This document shows, in pieces, positions 53,808-63,393 of a DNA stretch of 64,000 nt. Positions within the stretch are counted from its first letter, which is position 1. Each line of letters begins with the position of its first letter. The stretch lies in assembly GCF_900113325.1 (NCBI RefSeq), contig NZ_FOOY01000005.1, positions 153,552 to 217,551 of the forward strand. Direction: 5' to 3'. Origin of the DNA: Sporolactobacillus nakayamae (GTDB taxonomy: Bacteria; Bacillota; Bacilli; Bacillales; Sporolactobacillaceae). The notes below the pieces were generated by a model. It did not search any database. It was given only the letters and a program-made list of their open reading frames with translations, and was not told the DNA's origin. The position numbers were made by a program, and so were the translations under genes.

Positions 53808-56276
53808 TTAGATAAATAGATTCACATTTGATTTTGCTGCTTCGCCTAGATAGCTGGCAACCCCACCGAATTCAACACCGTCGATGATTTCTTCACGTGC
53901 AACGCCCATTAACTCCATACTCATCGTACAGGCAACCATTTTAACACCAAGCTGTTTTGCACGCTCGATCATAACAGCAAGACTGTCAACATTTTTGTCA
54001 GCCATGACTTTTTTTATCATTTTCGGCCCCATGCCAGCCATATTCATGCGTGACAGCGGCAGATGATCTGCGTTCTTCGGCAACATCATACTGAACAGTT
54101 TGTCGGTACCCGACTTGCTGATCTTCGCATGAGCCTGCCGCTTAATGATATTAAGCCCCCAGAAGGTGAAGAAAAGTGTGACCGGCTTCCCCATCGCAGC
54201 CGCCCCAGTCGCAATGATAAACGTTGCAATTGCTTTATCCAAATCCCCATCAAAAACCACCATTGTTGTTGCTCCATCAGCATTTGAGGCCGTTTGTAAT
54301 GTTTGCCGAGCATCGTCATGGCTGTCCTTTGCTCCCTTCATCAGCGTCGCGACAACCTTATTGCCGACAATGTCGTTTTTCAGCAATTGATTGCCCGTCG
54401 CATCGGCCCAGGCAACAATATCCTTGCGAAAGCCAAAGTCAGAGGCCTGCACCTGCAGTACGTCTCCGTTATGCAGCTTCTCCATTGATTGCTTGACCTT
54501 GAGGATCGGGCCTGGGCACTGCAATCCGCAAGCATCGACTTCTATTTTTGTACTTTGTTGTGGTGCTTGCCGTACTTCCAGATCGGGTTCATCCTGGACT
54601 TCAGGATGGGTCTGTGCTTGCATTTGACCCGTCTCATAGTTCGCTTGTTCATACGTTTTCAAACCGCCGTCGAGATTATAGACATCAAAACCATTCAGCG
54701 CCAATATGCGTGCCGCATTATAACCGCGGAGTCCAACAGAGCAATATACGTAAATCGGCTGATCCCTAGGAAGCTCCTCAATCCGCCCTCTTAGTTCGCC
54801 CCGCGGAATATGATGGCTGCCGGAAATTTTTCCGGCGGCCAGTTCAAATGATTCGCGCACATCCAAATAATATGCCTGCTTCCCAATCAACGCATCGACC
54901 TCATGCCATTCAATCGTCTTTACTAATCCCTGTCGCTGGTCTGCAGCAAGATAACCGGCATAGTTTACAGGATCTTTTGCCGATGCATACGGCGGTGCAT
55001 ACGCTACTTCAATCAACTGCAGATCCTCGACCGATCCGTTTAAACGCATGACTGCCGAAATCATGTCAATACGTTTGTCCGCGCCTTCCGTACCAATCGC
55101 CTGTGCACCAAGAATTTTGCCCTGATCGTCATAGATCACCTTCAACTCAATCGGTGCTGCGCCAGGATAATAGCCGGCATGGGAATTCGGGTGTAAATGA
55201 ACCACACGATAAGCGATACCCGCCTTTTTCAAAAGACGTTCATTTTTTCCCGTGGTCGCCACGGTGAGCGCGAAAACCTTTGCCACGGCTGTTCCCTGCA
55301 CAGGAGGATTTTTCGCCTCTAAGCCATTTAGATAGTCTGCGAGAAACCGTCCCTGCCGATTAGCAGGACCTGCCAGCGGAATTAAAGTGGGCATACCGGT
55401 GACGAAATCTGTCACTTCAATCACATCGCCAATCGCAAAAATATCGGGGACACTCGTTTCAAAATGTTCGTTAACGACAATCGCACCCTTAATGCCTGTC
55501 TTCACACCCGCTTTTTGCGCCAGTGCACTGTCGGGTAAGACACCAATCGCCATCACAGTCAGGTCGGTATCTATTTCTTCACCACTGCTGAGTACGAGCG
55601 TACGCCCGTTGTTGGAAAATTGCGCAACGCCGTCGTTCAAGATGAGCGTGACGCCGTGCATTTCAATCTGTTCATGGACAAATTGTGCCATTTCGAAATC
55701 AAGCGGCGCCATTACTTGCGGGCTCGCTTCAACTAACATAACCGCCAACCCGAGTTCAACAAGATTTTCAGTCATCTCCAGTCCAATGAAGCCGCCGCCG
55801 ATCACCGTTGCTTTGTGCACGTTATGCGTATCCATATATTTTTTTATACGCGCAACATCGGGTATATTTCGTACAGAGAAGATGTTATCTGCATGATCAA
55901 GTCCCGGGATCTTGGGCACAATCGGTTTTGCCCCTGTAGAAAGAATCAGCCGATCATAATGATCTGTTGAGACTTCTCCGTTCAGCACATCTTTTGCCGT
56001 AATGATGTGTTTTTCAGGATCTATATCAACTACTTCTGTGTTGTTATGAACTTCAATATTGAATTCCATGACCATGTTCTCAACCGACTCGACAAGCAGT
56101 GCATCTTTTTCACGGATCGTACCGCCAACATAATAAGGCAGTCCGCAATTAGCAAAGGAAATATAAGCACCCTTTTCATACATGACAATTTCATTTTCTT
56201 CACTTAATCGCCTGAGCCGCGTTGCTACACTTGCACCCCCGGCGACGCCGCCGACAATAATGATTCTTTGTTTCAC
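53808..56276 (-). CDS. CoA-disulfide reductase - rhodanese - TusA - DsrE2 fusion
   Basis: 822 residues from GTG 56276 (AGGAGG 7 nt upstream; the frame extends further without a site). CoADR part about 1-445: IIVGGVAGGASVATRLRRL, Cys44 in SFANCGLPYYVGG, FAIGDVIEV, YAPPYASAKDPVN. Rhodanese about 455-550 with active Cys in YVYCSVGLRGYNA. TusA about 585-655 with DACGLQCPGPILKVKQ. DsrE2 about 670-822 with VACTMSMELMGV. All four sulfur-carrying Cys are kept. It likely relays persulfide sulfur in the cytoplasm. Last gene of the CstR-type operon. Confidence 0.92.
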   Translation of the reverse strand: MKQRIIIVGGVAGGASVATRLRRLSEENEIVMYEKGAYISFANCGLPYYVGGTIREKDALLVESVENMVMEFNIEVHNNTEVVDIDPEKHIITAKDVLNGEVSTDHYDRLILSTGAKPIVPKIPGLDHADNIFSVRNIPDVARIKKYMDTHNVHKATVIGGGFIGLEMTENLVELGLAVMLVEASPQVMAPLDFEMAQFVHEQIEMHGVTLILNDGVAQFSNNGRTLVLSSGEEIDTDLTVMAIGVLPDSALAQKAGVKTGIKGAIVVNEHFETSVPDIFAIGDVIEVTDFVTGMPTLIPLAGPANRQGRFLADYLNGLEAKNPPVQGTAVAKVFALTVATTGKNERLLKKAGIAYRVVHLHPNSHAGYYPGAAPIELKVIYDDQGKILGAQAIGTEGADKRIDMISAVMRLNGSVEDLQLIEVAYAPPYASAKDPVNYAGYLAADQRQGLVKTIEWHEVDALIGKQAYYLDVRESFELAAGKISGSHHIPRGELRGRIEELPRDQPIYVYCSVGLRGYNAARILALNGFDVYNLDGGLKTYEQANYETGQMQAQTHPEVQDEPDLEVRQAPQQSTKIEVDACGLQCPGPILKVKQSMEKLHNGDVLQVQASDFGFRKDIVAWADATGNQLLKNDIVGNKVVATLMKGAKDSHDDARQTLQTASNADGATTMVVFDGDLDKAIATFIIATGAAAMGKPVTLFFTFWGLNIIKRQAHAKISKSGTDKLFSMMLPKNADHLPLSRMNMAGMGPKMIKKVMADKNVDSLAVMIERAKQLGVKMVACTMSMELMGVAREEIIDGVEFGGVASYLGEAAKSNVNLFI

Positions 56277-56363
56277 AATGGGTCCTCCTGATTCATGTAT
56301 TTGAGTCGTTGCATTCGCCATAGTCCTGATTAACTTCCTTGGCTTGTTGTCGGTAAAGAAAGA

Positions 56364-56597
56364 TTATTCATGAATCAGACTCATAATCCGACTTGGATCA
56401 AATCCGAGTACCCATTGTCCATTCACATTGGTTTGGGGTACACCCATTTGTCCGGTTGTTTCCACAAGACGTTGACCGGCAGCCGGGTCTTGCTGGACAT
56501 TGACTTCTTTAAATAGCATCCCTTTTTCACTCAGAAAGTTCTTCACCATATGACAATAGGGACAAGTATTGGTCGTATACACGGTAATTTCATTCAT
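56364..56597 (-). CDS. Glutaredoxin-like protein
   Basis: 77 residues, YruB/NrdH-like. Active site TCPYCHMVK, cis-Pro in GVPQTNVNG. It is between two CoADR genes of the operon and could reduce persulfides or protein disulfides formed by them. Confidence 0.88.
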   Translation of the reverse strand: MNEITVYTTNTCPYCHMVKNFLSEKGMLFKEVNVQQDPAAGQRLVETTGQMGVPQTNVNGQWVLGFDPSRIMSLIHE

Positions 56598-56661
56598 CGT
56601 TAATAACTCCTTTAAAAGTTTTTTGCTTCAGTTCGAACGAACAAATTGTTAATCTTTCCTA

Positions 56662-58311
56662 TCATTCCTTTACTTTTTCCGGAAAGACACTTTTATACAG
56701 CTTATATCCTCCATCTAAATTCTTAACCTTATAACCTTTCTGAGCAAGAATACGAGATGCGAGATAGCCGCGCAGACCCACCTGACAAGTCACAATCAAG
56801 TTACGGTTTTTTGGAATCTCCCGTACTCGTTGACGAAGATTGTCCAAAGGAATATTCACCGCCCCCTGGATGGTTCCGTTCTCGTATTCCTGTTCTGTCC
56901 GAACATCAATCAGCATTGCTCCTTGTTTTACTAGCTGGTCGACTTCATTCCACTGAACATGCTGCACTTTGTCTTCAAGCAGATTTTCTGATGCATAACC
57001 GATTAAATTAACTGGAGCCTTCGCCGAATTAAATGGCGGAGCGTAGGCGAGTTCAAGCTCAGTTAAATCATTGACCGTCATCTGCCCATGGATTGCCGTG
57101 GCAAGCACATCGATGGTCTTATCAATCCCCTTCTTACCAACTGCTTGAGCACCCAGTAGCTTTCCCACTTCCGGGTCGAAGAGCAGCTTAAGTGTCATCT
57201 GCGAGCTGCCCGGATAATACGATGCTTGATCTGGCGGACTGGTGTGCAACGCCTCATAAGGGATCTGATATCTCTGTAGCATTTTTTCACTTAATCCTGT
57301 CACAGCGGCAGATGTATCAAAAATTTTCACAATGGATGTGCCTAGCGTTCCCTTATAGTGACGATTCAGCCCGCTAAGAATGTCAGCAACCATTCGTCCT
57401 TGGCGATTGGCCGGTGAAGCGAGTGGAATAACTGCTGCTTTCCCGCTGATGGTCTGCGCAACTTCGATTGCATCACCGATCGCGTAGATATTTGGATCAC
57501 TGGTCTGTAGCTGATCATTAACCGATATACTGCGGCGGATACCCAGTGCTAAGCCTGCTTGCTCAGCTAAAGATGATTCAGGAACGATGCCTACCGATAA
57601 AAGAGTCAAATCGCTCTCTTTTCGCCGTCCATCATCCATCACAAGAACGGCACCTTTTTCTTCAAAACCCGTGACGGTTTTTCCTTTGAGCACCTCAATA
57701 CCGCGCTCTTTCAGTTCAGCTTCTACACTAGCCGCCATTTCCGGGTCAAGCGGAGGAAGGACTTGATGCTCGCGTTCAATAATCGTCACTTTAAGTCCGC
57801 GTTCTGCAAGGTTCTCTGCCATTTCCATGCCGATAAAACCGGCACCGATGATCACTGCACGATCCACTTGATGCTGCTGCAGGTATTGAACAATATGTTC
57901 AGCATCGGGAACATCGCGTAGCGTGAACAAATGATCCGCTTGGTCAATTCCTTTAATTGGCGGACGCATTGGGTGCGCGCCGGTTGAGAGAATCAGAGCA
58001 TCATAGTTTTCTTCATAAGTCTTTCCATGATGAGTAATAGTTACTTTCTTTTGTTCCCGGTCAATATGTGTTGCTTCACTTTCCGTCCGCACATCCAGAC
58101 GAAAACGCTGATACAGCTTTTCTGCCGTCTGTACAAGCAGCTTTGACCGTTCTTGAATCACGCCGCCAATAAAATAAGGAAGTCCGCAATTGGCAAAAGA
58201 AACATAAGGACCACGTTCCACGACAATAATTTCTGCTTCTTCATTTAATCGGCGAAGCCGCGTGGCTGCCGACATCCCGCCGGCCACCCCGCCAATAATG
58301 ACGTATTTCAT
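56662..58311 (-). CDS. CoA-disulfide reductase with C-terminal rhodanese domain
   Basis: 549 residues from the ATG at 58311 (AAGGAGG 8 nt upstream, overlapping the previous stop). FAD motif VIIGGVAGGMSAATRLRRL, Cys42 in SFANCGLPYFIGG, VIIGAGFIGMEMAENL for NAD(P)H, and the rhodanese part about 455-545 with LIVTCQVGLRGYLASRIL. It reduces CoA disulfide or CoA persulfide with NAD(P)H. Paralogue of the fusion at 53808 without the TusA and DsrE2 modules. Confidence 0.9.
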   Translation of the reverse strand: MKYVIIGGVAGGMSAATRLRRLNEEAEIIVVERGPYVSFANCGLPYFIGGVIQERSKLLVQTAEKLYQRFRLDVRTESEATHIDREQKKVTITHHGKTYEENYDALILSTGAHPMRPPIKGIDQADHLFTLRDVPDAEHIVQYLQQHQVDRAVIIGAGFIGMEMAENLAERGLKVTIIEREHQVLPPLDPEMAASVEAELKERGIEVLKGKTVTGFEEKGAVLVMDDGRRKESDLTLLSVGIVPESSLAEQAGLALGIRRSISVNDQLQTSDPNIYAIGDAIEVAQTISGKAAVIPLASPANRQGRMVADILSGLNRHYKGTLGTSIVKIFDTSAAVTGLSEKMLQRYQIPYEALHTSPPDQASYYPGSSQMTLKLLFDPEVGKLLGAQAVGKKGIDKTIDVLATAIHGQMTVNDLTELELAYAPPFNSAKAPVNLIGYASENLLEDKVQHVQWNEVDQLVKQGAMLIDVRTEQEYENGTIQGAVNIPLDNLRQRVREIPKNRNLIVTCQVGLRGYLASRILAQKGYKVKNLDGGYKLYKSVFPEKVKE

Positions 58312-58324
58312 TGAATTTACCTCC

Positions 58325-58627
58325 TTAGCATTCAATCGGTCCGTGCCAATTCATCATCCCGCCATCCATATTTTTCACCTTAAATCCACTTGCGGACAGG
58401 ATGGCAGAAGCCACCTCGCTTCTGCTTCCGGAATGACAAACCATGATGTGTTCTTGCTCTTTGTTGATTTCGCCGATTCGGTTCTGAATCTCATTAACCG
58501 AAATATTAATCGCCCTCGGAATATGCCCCTCGGCAAATTCAAACGGTTCACGAACATCGATAATACTTACTGGTGTATGGTTGCGCAACAAGCGTTCAAC
58601 TTCTTCAGGTGTCAGTTCTTCATACAT
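58325..58627 (-). CDS. Single-domain rhodanese
   Basis: 100 residues: DVREPFEFAEGHIPRAINI, active-site loop VCHSGSRSEVA, ending NMDGGMMNWHG. Sulfurtransferase carrying persulfide on its Cys. It follows the CstR-like operator at 58679 and starts the operon of CoADR genes. Confidence 0.9.
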   Translation of the reverse strand: MYEELTPEEVERLLRNHTPVSIIDVREPFEFAEGHIPRAINISVNEIQNRIGEINKEQEHIMVCHSGSRSEVASAILSASGFKVKNMDGGMMNWHGPIEC

Positions 58628-58678
58628 GCTGTTTTCCTCCTTGGATCAACTTTTTTCTTATCAAAACCTATGTGCTTT

Positions 58679-58694
58679 ATACCCCTATAGGTAT
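58679..58694. promoter_or_regulatory. CstR-type operator, downstream site
   Basis: ATACCCCTATAGGTAT, identical to the site at 59361 ahead of cstR. It lies about 50 nt before the rhodanese start. Confidence 0.8.
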
Positions 58695-58713
58695 ATTTAA
58701 CTGCATAAAAAAA

Positions 58714-59034
58714 CTAAACCCAGTGATTCATCCCGCCGCGTACATTGGTCACTTTTTCATACCCCGCTTTTTTCAAAAGCTTACAAGCAACTGAGCTTCT
58801 CATACCGCTTTGACAGATGACAACGACTTCTTTTTCTTTCGGGATCTTGTTGAGATGATTAGTCAACGTTTGCAGCGGACTATTGATAAAACCCGGAATT
58901 GATCGACTGCTGAACTCCGGTTTTGTGCGTACGTCAAGAAAGTATTTCCCCTTTTTATTAGGCAGATAAGCCTCTTTTAGTTCCGAAGTGCTTATCTTTG
59001 TAATTTTAGGTTTGCAAAAGAACAGGCATTTCAT
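58714..59034 (-). CDS. Single-domain rhodanese
   Basis: 106 residues; rhodanese core DVRTKPEFSSRSIPGFINSP and active loop VICQSGMRSSVACKLL. It starts MKCLFFCKPK with two extra Cys near the N-terminus. It lies between the two CstR operators, 46 nt after cstR, and so in the first transcription unit. Confidence 0.88.
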   Translation of the reverse strand: MKCLFFCKPKITKISTSELKEAYLPNKKGKYFLDVRTKPEFSSRSIPGFINSPLQTLTNHLNKIPKEKEVVVICQSGMRSSVACKLLKKAGYEKVTNVRGGMNHWV

Positions 59035-59080
59035 AGTTGATTTCCTCTTTTCACTATTCGATTCACCGCGTCTTGATCCC

Positions 59081-59344
59081 TTAGCGACTTTTCACCAGCA
59101 TTTGAACCGCTTCATTTATGATGGATTCAGCGGATCCGCCACCGTTCTCAATCTGCTCTCTCAAACAGGCCTCCAAATTCTTTCCAATCACTAAGCCAAG
59201 TGCACGATCCATTGCCGTTCGAGCAGCCGTCATCTGGGTGACCACACTGCGGCAGTTTTCGCCTTGTTCCATCATGTTAAGAATCCCGCGGATCTGACCA
59301 TCAATTCGTTTCAATCGATTTTTCATTTGCGCTGTATACTCCAT
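59081..59344 (-). CDS. cstR: CstR persulfide-sensing repressor (CsoR family)
   Basis: 87 residues from the ATG at 59344 (GAGGAGGG 5 nt upstream). CsoR/FrmR helical fold: MKNRLKRIDGQIRGILNMME, Cys31 in GENCRSVVTQ and Cys60 in LEACLREQ. Asn56 sits where copper-sensing CsoR has His, so this fits CstR, which senses sulfane sulfur through the two Cys. Matching operators precede it and the rhodanese/CoADR operon. Confidence 0.9.
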   Translation of the reverse strand: MEYTAQMKNRLKRIDGQIRGILNMMEQGENCRSVVTQMTAARTAMDRALGLVIGKNLEACLREQIENGGGSAESIINEAVQMLVKSR

Positions 59345-59360
59345 GAACACCCTCCTCAAT

Positions 59361-59376
59361 ATACCCCTATAGGTAT
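59361..59376. promoter_or_regulatory. CstR-type operator ahead of cstR
   Basis: ATACCCCTATAGGTAT, 17 nt from the cstR start codon. Same 16-mer as at 58679. It is consistent with autorepression. Confidence 0.8.
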
Positions 59377-59544
59377 AATAATTGATGCATTTTTCTCTGT
59401 CAAATGAAAGGACCGTTTAGCTGATCGAAAGACCTAGGTGAAGTGAGTATGTTATAAAACGAACGTGAATTTCTATCAATCGATGGTTTCCATGACATTG
59501 GATAATTTTCAAAAGAATTAAATGGCATAGAAACGCCTCCCTTG

Positions 59545-60504
59545 TCACGCGATGATATTCTTGTGTGGTTTATGAAGTGATTTCACCTCACTAGTGAATG
59601 TAGAACCTAAAAGCAAGATTCCGCCTAGTACTTGAACCACAGTCATTCGTTCTTGCAAAACTACTCCGGAAATTAAAATCGCTACAAGCGGATCTACATA
59701 ACTTAACACAGCGATACTCTGCCCTGAAAGTTTCTGCATTCCAGAGAAAAAAAGCCAAAACCCAATACCTGTGTTGACAATGCCTAGTAAAGCAATAAAA
59801 GGCAGTGCAGACTTTGAAACACTCAAGAAAGCCAATCCCTCTGTAAAAAACACATAGAAGAAAAGAAGTACCGCAGCAGTGCCCAGTTGAATCATCGTTA
59901 GCTCTAGTTTATCCATATCGTGAATAAATTTGTTTACTAACATCAGCGAAGCATAAAACACGGCAGCAATTACGCCTAAAAAGATACCCAATAAATCCTG
60001 TTTTCCGAACGCACTAAGCCCCGTTCCCACAATCATAACCATTCCAATTACTGCAGTAAAAATGCACAGTATTTTTTTGACAGATAAGTGTTCATGCAGC
60101 ATGATTGGCGAACAAATCATCACAATTACAGGTGCAAAATAATAAGCCAATGTAGCATTAGTTACCGTTGTATACTGATAAGAGCCGTATAAAAAGATCC
60201 AATTACCAGCCAATGCTATACCCGAAAAAATCAAACATATAAAATTAGACTTTACTAAGTTCCAAGGAATTTTTTTCTTGGTCATCAAGACTACACACGT
60301 CAAGAATCCTCCCCCAATGGAACTACTTAACAAAGCGGCTGCACTTGAAGATAAGTCGATATGTCTGACAACTAACCCAATTAGAATGATAAATATAGAT
60401 GTAAATGGTCTGGATGATGTAAAAAACAGCTCATTTCTTGAGCATCCCTTAGACCATGAGCAACTTTTTAGCCACTGTGAAAAAGAGCATGATCTTTCCT
60501 GCAA
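59545..60504 (-). CDS. DMT-superfamily (EamA) transporter
   Basis: 319 residues from a TTG; the start is uncertain, since the first 35 residues are polar and no ribosome site is clear. About ten membrane helices with two EamA repeats: SGIALAGNWIFLYGSYQYTT, YYFAPVIVMICSPIMLHE and LSYVDPLVAILISGVVLQE. Metabolite exporter of the cytoplasmic membrane, substrate unknown. Head-to-head with the MATE gene. Confidence 0.75.
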   Translation of the reverse strand: MQERSCSFSQWLKSCSWSKGCSRNELFFTSSRPFTSIFIILIGLVVRHIDLSSSAAALLSSSIGGGFLTCVVLMTKKKIPWNLVKSNFICLIFSGIALAGNWIFLYGSYQYTTVTNATLAYYFAPVIVMICSPIMLHEHLSVKKILCIFTAVIGMVMIVGTGLSAFGKQDLLGIFLGVIAAVFYASLMLVNKFIHDMDKLELTMIQLGTAAVLLFFYVFFTEGLAFLSVSKSALPFIALLGIVNTGIGFWLFFSGMQKLSGQSIAVLSYVDPLVAILISGVVLQERMTVVQVLGGILLLGSTFTSEVKSLHKPHKNIIA

Positions 60505-60549
60505 GCTGATGTATGATAGTCTTACTGCTTAGATTGGGTCGTGTTCTTC

Positions 60550-61947
60550 ATGTGGGATTTAACAAAAGGAAGTCCGATTAAAAAAATAATCTTGTTCACG
60601 ATTCCGCTTCTGATCGGGAATCTTTTTCAGCAGTTCTATAACGTTGCGGATACAATCGTTGTCGGTCGTACGATCAGTATCCATGCTTTAGCTGCTGTAG
60701 GCGCTACCGATAGTTTGTTTGCGCTGATTATTGGTTTCGCGCAAGGGATGACGGCAGGTCTGACCATTCTGACGGCGCGCCGCTACGGTGCTGGGGACAT
60801 TCAGGGCGTCAAGTGCAGTTTTGCCGTTAATATTTTTATCAGTATTGCCGTTTCTCTGATTCTGACGTGCATCGGCGTTCTCTTTGCACGCCCGCTGCTC
60901 GAGCTGATGCAAACGCCTCCTGACATCATCAATGATGCGCAAAAGTTTATTGTTGCCTGCTTCTGGGGGACCAGTGTTACCGTTCTATACAATCTTTTTA
61001 ATAATACGTTACGTGCTTTAGGCAACAGCCGGGCACCGCTTATTTTTCTGGCACTTGCCTGCGTGGTCAACGTTGTTTTTGACTTCATTTTCATTCTGTT
61101 CTTTCATATGGGCGTCGCTGGTACCGGATTCGCCTCGGTCGCGGCACAGGGGTTATCCGCCATCTGGTGCCTGCAATTCATCAATAAATTTGTACCTGAG
61201 CTCAAATTGTCCCGTGACCATTTTTTGCATATTATTCGAGAAATCAAGCCGCATCTCCACCTTGGTCTGCCAATGGGATTTCAGGCATCGATCATTTCAA
61301 TTGGCGCAATCATTGTTCAAGTCATGCTCAACACATTGGGCTCGAACGCCGTTGCTGCCTATACGACAGCGGGCCGTATCGATTTTCTGGCAACACAGGT
61401 CTCACTGTCATTCGGCATTACCATGGCCACCTTTGCGGCACAAAACTTGGGTGCCAAACATTATGCACGCATTCGCCATGGCGTTCAACAGACGATGGTG
61501 CTTTCTTGCGCGTTAAGTATTGCCATGGGGGCACTGATCATTGCCTATGCCGTTCCGCTCTGCCACCTATTTGTCGGAAATCAGCAGCCTGTTGTCATTC
61601 ATTTGGCACAAACTTACTTTCTTTACAACAGCACGATGTACGCACTGCTTTCTTTACTGTTGATCATACGCTACACGCTGCAGGGACTCGGTTACAGCGT
61701 TTTGCCTACGCTTTCCGGAATCGTCGAACTGCTCATGCGTTCTTTTGCTGTTATTTTTCTAATTAAGCTCTTGGGATTCACGGGAGCGAGCCTTGCCAAT
61801 CCGCTTGCGTGGGGCGGTGCGCTGCTCCTGCTCATTGGCTCCTACATTTCTGTGAGTCGCAAACTCAACGCATTGGAAACAAGTCATGAAACCGATGACG
61901 TGCCGCGACCACACGGGGTAGTGAATAACGTGAAAAGTTCAATCTAA
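60550..61947 (+). CDS. MATE-family efflux transporter
   Basis: 465 residues from the ATG at 60550; a GTG at 60541 is possible and neither has a strong site. Twelve membrane helices in two MatE halves: LTKGSPIKKIILFTIPLLIG, QQFYNVADTIVVGR, NNTLRALGNSRAPL and YTLQGLGYSVLPTLSG. Na+- or H+-driven export of drugs or metabolites. Confidence 0.85.
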   Translation: MWDLTKGSPIKKIILFTIPLLIGNLFQQFYNVADTIVVGRTISIHALAAVGATDSLFALIIGFAQGMTAGLTILTARRYGAGDIQGVKCSFAVNIFISIAVSLILTCIGVLFARPLLELMQTPPDIINDAQKFIVACFWGTSVTVLYNLFNNTLRALGNSRAPLIFLALACVVNVVFDFIFILFFHMGVAGTGFASVAAQGLSAIWCLQFINKFVPELKLSRDHFLHIIREIKPHLHLGLPMGFQASIISIGAIIVQVMLNTLGSNAVAAYTTAGRIDFLATQVSLSFGITMATFAAQNLGAKHYARIRHGVQQTMVLSCALSIAMGALIIAYAVPLCHLFVGNQQPVVIHLAQTYFLYNSTMYALLSLLLIIRYTLQGLGYSVLPTLSGIVELLMRSFAVIFLIKLLGFTGASLANPLAWGGALLLLIGSYISVSRKLNALETSHETDDVPRPHGVVNNVKSSI

Positions 61948-62074
61948 TCCATTTTTCCGAAGCCTTCATCCCAATGAAAGGTTCACCTGCATTGCATTCC
62001 GTGAATTAGAACGCAGGCAACGATAGTCCTTAATAACCTTTTCACCCATTGATCACGAAACGTTGACCTTCCGA

Positions 62075-62683
62075 TTAATCCTTAATCAACGTCACACGGG
62101 ATTTATCAATCGTTTCACTGGTTTGTTTGGAGGATCGGAAAGCAATCTTAACTTTATCATTTTCAGTTACCTGTTCTGCAGCCTTAAGAATTAAAGGAGA
62201 ATAGTGAGTATACAGCCAATCCTTTGAAAAGTCGTTTGCACAATCAATAAAGAAAGTCTCGCCATCGTACTTTGCCGTTGTGTCTTTGAACCACGTCTCA
62301 TACTGTGCGCGTTTAATTGTCCCCGCAATTAAGTTAAGCGCTTGTTCCCACAGTTTCATCTGTCGATGCTCGTTCGTATTCTTCGCAAAACTAGAGTAGT
62401 ACCGTATTCTTTTGCCATTCTTTTCAGCATACTCAATTTCTTTTCTGGTCTGACTTCCTATATAGCCGTCAACGTCGATAACGAACAGTTCATCAGACAT
62501 ATCAATTTTCTTTAAATGCAAATCGCCAAGAAGTTCAACTTGTTCTTGTGTCAATTTAAAACCATCACTTTGTTCGAAGAAAGCCAAGCTAATGACGATG
62601 TTTCCTTGAAGTGTCAGAAATGCATTTACCCGTTCAAATTGATGCTTAAATTTTTTAGAGCCGCTTAAGGTGATTACATGCAT
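62075..62683 (-). CDS. Nucleoside-2-deoxyribosyltransferase-like/DnaA N-terminal-domain fusion
   Basis: 202 residues with GAGAGGGG ahead of the ATG. Residues about 1-100 resemble deoxyribosyltransferase-like Rossmann proteins: HVITLSGSKKF and KKIDMSDELFVIDVDGYIGS, then QTRKEIEYAEKNGKRIRYYS. Residues about 110-175 match the DnaA_N domain: LWEQALNLIAGTI, YETWFKDTTAKYDG, FIDCANDFSKDWLYTHY. No AAA+ or DNA-binding part follows. It may bind DnaA partners or regulate initiation; function unknown. Confidence 0.7.
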   Translation of the reverse strand: MHVITLSGSKKFKHQFERVNAFLTLQGNIVISLAFFEQSDGFKLTQEQVELLGDLHLKKIDMSDELFVIDVDGYIGSQTRKEIEYAEKNGKRIRYYSSFAKNTNEHRQMKLWEQALNLIAGTIKRAQYETWFKDTTAKYDGETFFIDCANDFSKDWLYTHYSPLILKAAEQVTENDKVKIAFRSSKQTSETIDKSRVTLIKD

Positions 62684-62701
62684 GTTTATGCCCCTCTCAG
62701 A

Positions 62702-62850
62702 CTATTTTTTTGACTGAATATAAATCCAATTATTATCTGTTTCTAGGAACAAATCAATTAAAAACGGGTAAGGCGCCTTTTCTCGTTCCAGGATTGACTT
62801 CACGTTTTCCCAATAACTTGCATAATCATGTGTGAAGAGAAGTGTCGTAG
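62702..62850 (-). pseudogene. C-terminal remnant of an unknown protein upstream of the DnaA_N fusion
   Basis: The minus strand reads HDYASYWENVKSILEREKAP, then YPFLIDLFLETDNNWIYIQS and a stop at 62702, with clear coding character but no start; the upstream DNA belongs to the opposite gene. It ends 19 nt before the fusion gene. Confidence 0.4.
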
Positions 62851-62865
62851 AGAGGAAGAATAGCG

Positions 62866-63393
62866 ATGTTCAATAAGCCTTGCCAGCTACCGTCCTGTAC
62901 AATGCCATTATATCAATCCCTTCGGGGCAACTACTTCGCCGGATTGAGCCGCGAGCAATTTGGCGAAAATAACTATGCATGGGCTGGGCTGTTCAACCCT
63001 CGCAATTCTGGAGTTTTACTTTTTGTAAATGTTTTCACCGTCGGCAACGTTAGCGAGATCCCCTTTTCTTTTCAGGTCTGGCTGAATACAGCGGTATCGG
63101 GAACGGCGAAGCTGACGGATATGCAAAGCCCGGCAAACACGGCAATACATCCTTTGCCCAAGCCAAGGGTTCAGTTTTTGTATGCGGAAAATGTCGAGAC
63201 GGAGCCTGCGGGCGGAACGCTCATATTCGGACGCCGTTGTCCTGCCGAAACAACCATCGTGTCGGAGGAAGATGGGAAATTCATCTGCCCTCCAGGCGGT
63301 AATTTTCTAATAAACTGTCTTCCCCCGGAAACAAGTAACGAAAAAATTCTGGGGCGGATTGCATTCGGCTGGTGGGAAGAACCGTGTGTATAA
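62866..63393 (+). CDS. DUF6143-like protein, unknown function
   Basis: 175 residues, AGAGGAAGAATAGCG before the ATG. Family-like pattern: GNYFAGLSREQFG, WAGLFNPRNSGVLLFVNVF, PANTAIHPLPKPRVQ, TIVSEEDGKFICPPGGNFL and ending FGWWEEP. All-beta, soluble, no signal peptide. I recall this as DUF6143 but cannot check. Function unknown, often single genes in sporulating Firmicutes. Confidence 0.55.
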   Translation: MFNKPCQLPSCTMPLYQSLRGNYFAGLSREQFGENNYAWAGLFNPRNSGVLLFVNVFTVGNVSEIPFSFQVWLNTAVSGTAKLTDMQSPANTAIHPLPKPRVQFLYAENVETEPAGGTLIFGRRCPAETTIVSEEDGKFICPPGGNFLINCLPPETSNEKILGRIAFGWWEEPCV

